The notes under the pieces were generated by a model. That model was given only the letters and a program-made list of their open reading frames with translations. It was not told where the DNA came from and ran no database searches. Below are positions 4,824-10,057 of a DNA stretch of 10,057 nt, one piece after another. A program made the translations under genes and the position numbers. How positions within the stretch are numbered: position 1 is the stretch's first letter; every line of letters starts with the position of its first letter. Source of the DNA: Candidatus Margulisiibacteriota bacterium (GTDB taxonomy: Bacteria > Margulisbacteria > WOR-1 > XYC2-FULL-46-14 > JAHJBW01); assembly GCA_018813405.1 (NCBI GenBank), contig JAHJBW010000172.1:1-10057 (forward strand). The letters run 5' to 3'.

Positions 4824-5708
4824 ATGAAAAAGCTTTTGGCATGCCTTCTCACCATTGTTTCGGCCATGCTTTTAGCTTCATGCCAGCCGTCAAACGAAGC
4901 CAAAAATCCCCGGGTCAAGCTTGCTTCCTTGAAAAAAATGATAGAGCACAAATTCGAGCGCTTCCCGGTACTGGAATATCACCACATCAAGCGGCCGGAA
5001 GCCCGCTGGAGCAGAACGCCGGAAAATTTCAGAAATGATCTGCAGTGGTTATACGACCACAATTATTATCCTGTAAACCTAAAGGACGTTTTAACGGGTT
5101 TTGAGGGATTGCCAGAAGGCAAAGTCCCGGTAGTGCTGACCTTTGACGATTCCCCCGCCAATCAATACAGATATCTTGAGGACGGCACGCTTGATCCTGA
5201 ATGCGCGGTGGGGATAATAAAGGCTTTTCATGAAAAGCATTCTGATGACTGGCCCATGCGGGCGACCTTTTTTATTTTGATCCGTACCAACGACAAGAAC
5301 AAAAATGCCTTTGGCCATCCGGAGCGTCTCAAACAGCTGGTCGATTGGGGCATGGAGATCGGGGGCCACTGCTATTCACACGAAAGGCTTAGCGAGATAT
5401 CCACCGAAGCGGCGCGTTACACGCTGGCAAGGGCATCAAAAGCGATCGAGGAGCTTTCAGGCCAAAGGCCTGTCAGCATGGCCACTCCCATGGGGTTGTA
5501 CCCAAAGGACGAGTCGGTTTTCTCGGGAAAATATCAGAGCATAGCGTATGATTATAAACTGGTTTGCGAGGTAGCCGGCGGCTTTCAGCCGGTCCCCTGG
5601 TCAAAGAATTTCAATCCCCTTCACATTAACAGGATACAGGCGATAGATTCGGAATGGCAAAGGTTTTTCTACAATAATTCCAAAGCTCCGCACAAATTGA
5701 GAAACTAG
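4824..5708 (+). CDS. Lipoprotein polysaccharide deacetylase (NodB homology domain)
   Basis: A 294-residue carbohydrate esterase 4-type protein, expected to remove N-acetyl groups from a surface glycan or peptidoglycan using a divalent metal. The N-terminus is a lipoprotein signal with lipobox LASC (17-20), so it should be anchored to a membrane at Cys20. The NodB domain begins near FPVLEYHHI (47-55), with motif 1 as LTFDDS (105-110) holding the catalytic and metal Asp pair, and motif 2 as GGHCYSH (180-186), where His182 and His186 fit the metal-binding HxxxH. The usual Ser/Thr after the first His is Cys183 here. The start at 4824 is preferred over an in-frame ATG at 4773 because it begins the lipoprotein signal and lies just past a good promoter. 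Its TAG overlaps the TAG of the convergent porin-like gene in CTAG (5705-5708). Confidence 0.9.
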   Translation: MKKLLACLLTIVSAMLLASCQPSNEAKNPRVKLASLKKMIEHKFERFPVLEYHHIKRPEARWSRTPENFRNDLQWLYDHNYYPVNLKDVLTGFEGLPEGKVPVVLTFDDSPANQYRYLEDGTLDPECAVGIIKAFHEKHSDDWPMRATFFILIRTNDKNKNAFGHPERLKQLVDWGMEIGGHCYSHERLSEISTEAARYTLARASKAIEELSGQRPVSMATPMGLYPKDESVFSGKYQSIAYDYKLVCEVAGGFQPVPWSKNFNPLHINRIQAIDSEWQRFFYNNSKAPHKLRN

Positions 5709-6754
5709 TTCTTTTCCATCTCTATCCAAAGATCGAACTGAACTAGCACCTCTCCCTTTTCATCCTTACCCAGAGGAAATATTTTGTAGACATCAAGGCC
5801 TGCCCAGAGCGGTCCGATAATATTAGCTTTCAATATCCATTCCATTCCCAAATTCTTTGTCCCGCCGCCGTTATCCCTGTCAGAATCCGTCAAAGAATCG
5901 GTCCAGGCGTTTTGCTGGATCAGCCAGAGCATATACTCGATCTTAAATATCCATAGCTCCAGTTTAACGCCCCCCAGGACACCAAAATTATCCTTTTCAG
6001 CCTCAAAATTCCAGACCGTATCGGCAAATAATGCCACGCGTTTTTTGAAAGTGGAATCAAGCGTGAACTGCATTTTAAGAGATCCCGTAAGCGCCCCAAT
6101 GCCATAGAAAAGATTGCCATCGCCGTCTTTCAGGTTGGTATCGCCGCCGCTGGGATATTCCAGGGCATTGCCCTCTATGTTTAGAAATTTAAAGACCGAG
6201 GGTGATAAGCTTAGTGAAAATCTTTTTGTCTCTATGCCCAGCTGGACCTGCCAGGCCATCATGAAAGGATCGTCTTTGCTGTCGGAATACTCATCAAGAA
6301 CGTACAGGGCTGAGACCAGACCAAGGGAGAACACGCCAAACTTCATATTGGATCCCAGGACAATGCCTTCGGGTCTAAGATCTGCGTCCCATATGAGATT
6401 TGAGGAAAGCTTGATAGGTGAACCTGCAAGTTTGCCGGCTGAAAAAGTCACCCAATCCTCATATCCGCACTCGACATAAGCGTTATCAAGCGCGAAAGGA
6501 AACTTTTGGAACGTCTCTTCCGCGCTCAGGTTCTCCGAACGATTGCCGCCCAGAGTGCTTATGCCAAGTCCAGTCTTTAGATGAAACCCGTCCATCTCCA
6601 GAGGTCTTATTTCTCCTCCAGCAGACACAGAATATCTAAAGCGGGTCCTGGGCTCCTTTCCCTTGCGCTCTTCATGCTGGAGACGGCTTTTAAGCTTAAG
6701 ATGGACCCCTGTATTTTTATCTATCCAATCCAGTATCGCAGAACTCATGGTCAT
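5705..6754 (-). CDS. Porin_5-like beta-barrel protein, apparently lacking its signal peptide
   Basis: A 349-residue protein rich in alternating hydrophobic/polar strands, ending in an aromatic-rich strand (VQFDLWIEMEKN). The order of landmarks recalls the putative porin family Porin_5: an early arginine-rich strand (RTRFRYSVSAGGEIRPL), a TGLGIST stretch, a DNAYVECGYEDWVTFSAGKL region and LIWDADLRPEGIVL, close to the LVWDSDLTPEG motif I associate with that family. Such proteins sit in the outer membrane and need a Sec signal peptide, but here the sequence starts at MTMSSAILDWIDKN, already inside what looks like the first barrel strands. Only 60 bp separate the ATG from the ftsZ stop, so no signal peptide can be encoded upstream in another frame. 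It may be 5'-truncated, mis-started or non-functional. A TACAAT box lies 9 nt before the ATG and there is no Shine-Dalgarno. Confidence 0.68.
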   Translation of the reverse strand: MTMSSAILDWIDKNTGVHLKLKSRLQHEERKGKEPRTRFRYSVSAGGEIRPLEMDGFHLKTGLGISTLGGNRSENLSAEETFQKFPFALDNAYVECGYEDWVTFSAGKLAGSPIKLSSNLIWDADLRPEGIVLGSNMKFGVFSLGLVSALYVLDEYSDSKDDPFMMAWQVQLGIETKRFSLSLSPSVFKFLNIEGNALEYPSGGDTNLKDGDGNLFYGIGALTGSLKMQFTLDSTFKKRVALFADTVWNFEAEKDNFGVLGGVKLELWIFKIEYMLWLIQQNAWTDSLTDSDRDNGGGTKNLGMEWILKANIIGPLWAGLDVYKIFPLGKDEKGEVLVQFDLWIEMEKN

Positions 6755-6763
6755 ACATAATAT

Positions 6764-6769
6764 ATTGTA
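6764..6769 (-). promoter_or_regulatory. Possible -10 box of the porin-like gene
   Basis: TACAAT on the minus strand, 9 nt before the ATG at 6754, in the 60-bp gap after ftsZ. The surroundings are A/T-rich and there is no clear -35, so this is a tentative call; read-through from ftsZ is an alternative. Confidence 0.4.
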
Positions 6770-6813
6770 TATTTTCTGTATGAAATTGTAGTGAAGCAGG
6801 TGTAAATTATTGG

Positions 6814-7848
6814 TTAAGTCCGCATAAAGGGAGGCAGTTCAATTCTTTCCTTGGAGTTAGGCGCCGTCCTTACAAATGGGGCGATCTCTTTTTCCTGCTG
6901 AGGGCTTTCCCTGAAACCGGTAGCGATCACTGTTACCATGGCCTCGCCCTGCAGTTTTTCGTCGATGACGGCTCCAAAGATGATGTTAGCGTCAGGGTCA
7001 ACCGCATTGTAGATGACTTCGGCGGCATCGTTGACCTCGAACAGGGTTAGGTCCGACCCGCCGGTTACGTTAAAGATGACGCCCTTGGCGCCGGTAATGG
7101 TCTCTTCAAGCAGTGGGGAAGAAATGGCCTGCTCCGCCGCTTCCACCGCGCGGTTGTCGCCAGAGCCGGTACCAATGCCCATCATGGCAGAGCCGGCGTC
7201 CGACATAATGGTACGCACATCGGAAAAGTCCAGGTTAATAAGTCCCGGCACGGTAATAAGGTCGGATATTCCTTTGACACCCTGGCGCAGTACATCGTCC
7301 GCCACCTTAAAGGCATCAATTATGGAAGTCTGTTTTTCAACGACCTGCAAAAGCTTGTCGTTGGGTATGATAATTAAAGCGTCAACTTTTTCTTTTAGAA
7401 GCGCGACGCCGGATTCGGCCTGCGCTATCCTGACCGGACCTTCGAAGCGGAATGGCTTGGTCACCACCGCAATGGTAAGAATACCAAGCTCTTTCGCCAT
7501 TTCGGCAATGACCGGAGCCGCGCCTGTCCCTGTGCCGCCCCCCATGCCCGCCGTCAAAAATATCATATCTGCGCCGCGCATGGCGTTTTGTATCTCTTCT
7601 TTCGATTCTTCGGCGCCCTTTTGCCCAACCTCGGGATTGGCGCCCGCGCCCAGGCCGCGCGTAAGCTTTGAGCCTATCTGCAGTTTGTTATCGGAGAGCG
7701 AAACGGAAAGCGCTTGCTGGTCGGTGTTAACAGCCCAGAATTCCACGCCTTTTACGCCCGAGCCTATCATACGGTTAACCGCGTTCGCGCCGCCGCCGCC
7801 AATTCCCATAACCTTTATAACAGCAAATTTATTATTTTGGTCAGCCAT
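6814..7848 (-). CDS. ftsZ: Cell division protein FtsZ
   Basis: The tubulin-like GTPase that polymerises into the Z-ring at the division site, 344 residues from the chosen start. The N-terminal GTPase domain shows the GIGGGGANAVNRM loop (15-27), the tubulin signature GGGTGTG (103-109), NDKLL (163-167) and the T7 synergy loop NLDFSD (205-210) that activates GTP hydrolysis in the neighbouring subunit. A very short linker of about 25 residues leads to a C-terminal tail ending ELPPFMRT, which resembles the conserved peptide that binds FtsA and other partners. ATG at 7848 (MADQNNKF) is preferred over an in-frame ATG at 7869, which would lie upstream of the likely transcription start. There is no Shine-Dalgarno; a good promoter ends 11 nt upstream. 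ftsA and ftsQ are not adjacent: the gene stands alone, divergent from aroE. Confidence 0.97.
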   Translation of the reverse strand: MADQNNKFAVIKVMGIGGGGANAVNRMIGSGVKGVEFWAVNTDQQALSVSLSDNKLQIGSKLTRGLGAGANPEVGQKGAEESKEEIQNAMRGADMIFLTAGMGGGTGTGAAPVIAEMAKELGILTIAVVTKPFRFEGPVRIAQAESGVALLKEKVDALIIIPNDKLLQVVEKQTSIIDAFKVADDVLRQGVKGISDLITVPGLINLDFSDVRTIMSDAGSAMMGIGTGSGDNRAVEAAEQAISSPLLEETITGAKGVIFNVTGGSDLTLFEVNDAAEVIYNAVDPDANIIFGAVIDEKLQGEAMVTVIATGFRESPQQEKEIAPFVRTAPNSKERIELPPFMRT

Positions 7849-7859
7849 AAGTGTTGTAA

Positions 7860-7888
7860 AGTATAACACATAGGCATCGAGGTATCAA
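7860..7888 (-). promoter_or_regulatory. ftsZ promoter
   Basis: TTGATA (7888-7883), a 17-bp spacer and TATACT (7865-7860), with TGT before the -10 as an extended -10. The box ends 11 nt before the ATG at 7848, predicting a leader of about 4-6 nt. It shares the 100-bp divergent spacer with the aroE promoter. Confidence 0.75.
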
Positions 7889-7932
7889 GCTTGCGGCGAG
7901 CCCTGTCGAGCCGGCATCCAGGGATCAAGGTA

Positions 7933-7941
7933 TGGTATACT
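7933..7941 (+). promoter_or_regulatory. Extended -10 box of aroE
   Basis: TGGTATACT is an extended -10 (TGnTATACT). Only 7 nt (TAAAATC) separate it from the ATG at 7949, so transcription is expected to start at or within a base or two of the start codon. No good -35 is seen at 16-18 bp. Confidence 0.7.
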
Positions 7942-7948
7942 TAAAATC

Positions 7949-8797
7949 ATGAAAAAAGTTGTAGCTATTATAGGATATCCTCTAGGCCATTCGGTGTCGC
8001 CCGTCATGCACAATGCCGCCTTCAAACAACTGGGATTGGACTATGAATATGTGCCCATGGAGGTGGAGCCAAAAGACCTGAAAGAGGCGATAGGCGGCCT
8101 AAAAGCTTTGCACATCGCGGGATTTAACGTCACCATCCCTTACAAACAGGCTGTCATACCTCTCATCGACAAATGCACGGAGCTGGCCGAGACCATCGGC
8201 GCGGTAAACACAGTGCAAAATCAGGACGGGACCCTGATCGGCTACAACACCGACGCCGAGGGGTTCATTGATTCGCTAAAACTTGAAGCGCGCTTTCTGC
8301 CAAAAGGCAAGAATGTCGTGATCATAGGGTCTGGAGGAGCATCGCGAGCGGTATGCACAATGCTGGCAAGGGAAGGCGTAAAATCTTTAACGATCACCGA
8401 TGTCCTGCCTCAAAAGGCTCTCGATCTTTCCGAATACCTCAAAGATAATTTTAGTGTCTCATCAAGGGCGCTGGACAACAGCGATCCCATATTGCAGAGG
8501 GAGATAAACCACGCCAATCTTGTCGTTAACACCTCCCCCATCGGCATGGAACCAAAGACTGATGCCTGCCCCATTTCCGACGATATCGAACTGCACCCCG
8601 GCCTTACCGTATACGACCTGGTCTACAACCCAAAGGAAACCAAGCTTTTGAAAAAAGCCAAACAGGTCGGCGCAAATGCGGTTTCGGGACTTGGTATGCT
8701 GGTCAGGCAAGGGGCTTTGGCCTTTGAATTATGGACGGGACAGCAGGCGCCGCTTGAAACAATGAGAGAAGCCGCGGAAGCCGCGCTCAAACAATAG
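7949..8797 (+). CDS. aroE: Shikimate dehydrogenase
   Basis: A 282-residue cytoplasmic enzyme that reduces 3-dehydroshikimate to shikimate, the fourth step of the shikimate pathway to aromatic amino acids. All family motifs are present: GYPLGHSVSPVMHNAAF (9-25) for shikimate binding, GFNVTIPYK with the catalytic Lys66, AVNTV with Asn87, GYNTDAEG with Asp102, the dinucleotide loop GSGGAS (127-132), NTSPIGM and the C-terminal GLGMLVRQGALAFELWTG. After the second Rossmann strand it reads TDVLPQKA with Asp151, where NADP-dependent AroE usually has Asn-Arg-Thr, so NAD(H) preference is possible. Length is typical. It has no Shine-Dalgarno and appears leaderless. It is divergent from ftsZ and not in an operon with other aro genes in this window. 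Confidence 0.97.
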   Translation: MKKVVAIIGYPLGHSVSPVMHNAAFKQLGLDYEYVPMEVEPKDLKEAIGGLKALHIAGFNVTIPYKQAVIPLIDKCTELAETIGAVNTVQNQDGTLIGYNTDAEGFIDSLKLEARFLPKGKNVVIIGSGGASRAVCTMLAREGVKSLTITDVLPQKALDLSEYLKDNFSVSSRALDNSDPILQREINHANLVVNTSPIGMEPKTDACPISDDIELHPGLTVYDLVYNPKETKLLKKAKQVGANAVSGLGMLVRQGALAFELWTGQQAPLETMREAAEAALKQ

Positions 8798-8977
8798 ATC
8801 TGGTATGAACCATGCGCTTGCGCTCAGGTTGATACCCTGCCGAGATTCGCTACAGGTAGTGTCAGAAAACGCTACACTTCGACTCCCCTTCGATTCGTCC
8901 GCCTGAGGCGGACTCTCTCGGGATTCGCTCAGTGCAAGCACATTTGAGATGGCATGAAAATTGCTACACACCCTCGC
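8798..8977. other. Repeat-like intergenic spacer
   Basis: The spacer between aroE and the PilP-like gene holds no convincing gene. It contains GTAGTG/CGCTAC (a 6-bp stem with one G-U around 8857-8876), a perfect 7-bp hairpin (8897-8913), and fragments such as CTTCGACTCCCCTTCGATTCG and GATTCGCTCAGTGCAAGC that resemble decayed dispersed repeats. Neither hairpin is followed by a T-run, so neither is a clear terminator. No strong promoter for the downstream pair could be identified in it. Confidence 0.55.
8897..8913. repeat. 7-bp perfect hairpin
   Basis: GTCCGCC-TGA-GGCGGAC, a GC-rich stem with a 3-nt loop inside the repeat-like spacer. No T-run follows on either strand. Confidence 0.7.
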
Positions 8978-9346
8978 ATGAAAAACATTTTGATCTTGAT
9001 AATGACAGCGCTAATCTTAAGTTCGTGTTCCCCGGCACCTGAGCCTAAGCCTGTGCCTGCGCCTGTATCCGAGCCCAGGCCAGCGCCTCCCGCAAGAAAG
9101 CAGGTCTTCGACCAGAAAAGTTCTCCCGACAGTACGGTGATCACGCTCTCATTCGCCAGCGAGCCGGTACAACTTGACTGCGGCTTCATAAGATTGACCG
9201 GCATTGTAGAGGGCGACAACGGCAAATCTACCCTGCTCGAGCTCGGCGGCAAGGGCTTCTCGTGCATACAGGGGGAAGTGTTTGAAAAAGGTTACAAATT
9301 AGCACAAATCAAAGACAGGGAGGTTGTCATATGTTCAGAAAAATGA
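8978..9346 (+). CDS. Small proline-rich lipoprotein, PilP-like
   Basis: A 122-residue protein with a lipoprotein signal ending in lipobox LSSC (14-17), so it should be lipid-anchored at Cys17. A proline/alanine/glutamate-rich linker follows (18-40, PAPEPKPVPAPV...), then a small domain from about 68 (LTGIVEGDNGKSTLLELGGKGFSCIQGEVFEKGYKLAQI) that resembles the beta-domain of PilP or GspC, which links the inner-membrane pilus complex to the secretin. Position right before the secretin gene supports this, since pilP precedes pilQ in type IV pilus operons. The similarity is a pattern match by eye. An in-frame ATG at 8954 adds eight residues and has a weak GAGATGG upstream; the inner start gives a normal signal peptide. 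It overlaps the secretin gene by 16 bp. Confidence 0.7.
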   Translation: MKNILILIMTALILSSCSPAPEPKPVPAPVSEPRPAPPARKQVFDQKSSPDSTVITLSFASEPVQLDCGFIRLTGIVEGDNGKSTLLELGGKGFSCIQGEVFEKGYKLAQIKDREVVICSEK

Positions 9347-10057
9347 TCCTATCATTTGTTTTTGCTTCACTGATCTCACTACCAAGTTCTGCCTTAAATG
9401 TGGATTTCGTCGACGCTTCCGTAATGGATATCGCCCAGATCCTCGCGCGCGAAGCCGGGTTTGACCTGGTGGTTTCCGGCGACCAGGCCACCCTTTCCGC
9501 AAAACGGGCAACAGTGCATCTAAATGATGTCTCGCCGGAAGAGGCCCTGGAAAACATCCTCTCCACCAACGGGATAAACTACGAAAAAAAAGGCCGCGCC
9601 ATCCTCATCTCAACTCTCCCCCAGGACATTTCGTCCACCGCTTTCAAGGGGGACCTTGAGGTCATAGAGCTAAAGCACCTCTCTGCCCAAAAGGTCTCCT
9701 CCCTCCTGAAAGAGTTAATGCCCGACATTTCTTCGGCGACCGGGCAAAGGGCAAATTGTCTGGTCCTTAGGGGCAGAAAAGCGCAGATCACAGAAGCACG
9801 GGGATTAATAAGCAAGATCGACAAACAGATACCTCAGATCCTTATCGAAAGCCAGGTACTCGAGGTCTCGCACTCCGATACTTTAGAGTTGGGGCTGAGC
9901 TACGGGGACCAAACAGCCGGCATTTTTACCTTTTTGACCAACAAGGACACCGGCAAGACCGGTCTCGCGAAAGACCTGAAGACCACGCTCAACGTCTTGA
10001 TGGGCGACGGACGGGCCAATGTGGTGGCCACCCCCCGGATAGCGACACTTGACGACC
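9331..10057 (+). CDS. Outer-membrane secretin of PilQ/GspD type, N-terminal part
   Basis: An open frame of 242 codons runs off the window end with no stop. After a signal peptide (hydrophobic 6-18, likely cleavage after SSA21) come an N0/STN domain (about 23-95, VDFVDASVMDIAQILAREAG...), an N1 domain (about 109-164, with RANCLVLRG and ARGLISKID typical of secretins) and the start of the secretin domain (QILIESQVLEV, 169-179; GRANVVATPRIATLDD at the edge). Secretins form the multimeric outer-membrane gate of type IV pili and type II secretion. Unlike most PilQ proteins there is no AMIN domain before N0. The start is well supported: GGGAGG lies 7 nt upstream, inside the preceding gene. Overlap with the PilP-like gene implies one transcript; whether the system is pilus or secretion cannot be told from here. 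Confidence 0.92.
   Translation, partial: MFRKMILSFVFASLISLPSSALNVDFVDASVMDIAQILAREAGFDLVVSGDQATLSAKRATVHLNDVSPEEALENILSTNGINYEKKGRAILISTLPQDISSTAFKGDLEVIELKHLSAQKVSSLLKELMPDISSATGQRANCLVLRGRKAQITEARGLISKIDKQIPQILIESQVLEVSHSDTLELGLSYGDQTAGIFTFLTNKDTGKTGLAKDLKTTLNVLMGDGRANVVATPRIATLDD

Noticed and set aside
7013..7873. A 286-codon open frame opposite ftsZ
   Set aside because: It lies antisense to a clear ftsZ, is rich in Ser/Pro/Ala as expected from reading the complement of a conserved gene, and shows no domain.
1..10057. CRISPR arrays, transposases, phage genes or a defence island
   Set aside because: No spaced direct repeats, no transposase or integrase motifs and no toxin-antitoxin or defence genes are visible; the window is mainly housekeeping and envelope genes.

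Overview
The window looks like ordinary chromosome from a diderm (Gram-negative-type) bacterium with type IV pilus or secretin-type machinery. It has about 48-50% GC by eye. The diderm call rests on an outer-membrane secretin, a Porin_5-like beta-barrel protein and lipoproteins. Gene content and scattered heptamer repeats recall uncultivated lineages such as Omnitrophica or Margulisbacteria/WOR-1, but that placement is a guess and the sequence does not settle it.

Layout. 1-986 (+): the 3' end of purD, translationally coupled to an RdgB-type dITP/XTP pyrophosphatase. 988-2682 (-): a tryptophanase-type PLP lyase with extra N- and C-terminal segments, convergent with rdgB. 2807-2880 (-): tRNA-Arg(UCU), flanked by an inverted repeat that lengthens its acceptor helix, with a fossil copy of its 5' end next to it carrying an inserted repeat. 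3013-4599: two L,D-transpeptidase-fold genes facing each other. Between them are a perfect 18-bp hairpin and a minus-strand structured non-coding RNA of about 126 nt driven by a consensus sigma-70 promoter. 4824-5708 (+): a lipoprotein polysaccharide deacetylase. 5705-6754 (-): a Porin_5-like barrel without a signal peptide. 6814-7848 (-): ftsZ. 7949-8797 (+): aroE, divergent from ftsZ. 8978-9346 (+): a small proline-rich lipoprotein resembling PilP. 9331 to the window end (+): a PilQ/GspD-type secretin, cut by the edge.

Functionally, the middle of the window is biased to the cell envelope: peptidoglycan cross-linking or trimming, glycan deacetylation, an outer-membrane protein, FtsZ and the secretin pair. 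Purine and nucleotide house-cleaning genes and the shikimate dehydrogenase are housekeeping.

Two regulatory themes stand out. First, five genes have a -10 box only 7-11 nt before the start codon and no Shine-Dalgarno sequence, which suggests leaderless or nearly leaderless mRNAs. Downstream or internal genes (tryptophanase, secretin) do have good Shine-Dalgarno sites. Second, the non-coding RNA has the best promoter in the window and a fold with a closing stem, a large internal loop and a long apical hairpin, as in 6S-like RNAs, but I cannot assign it to a family.
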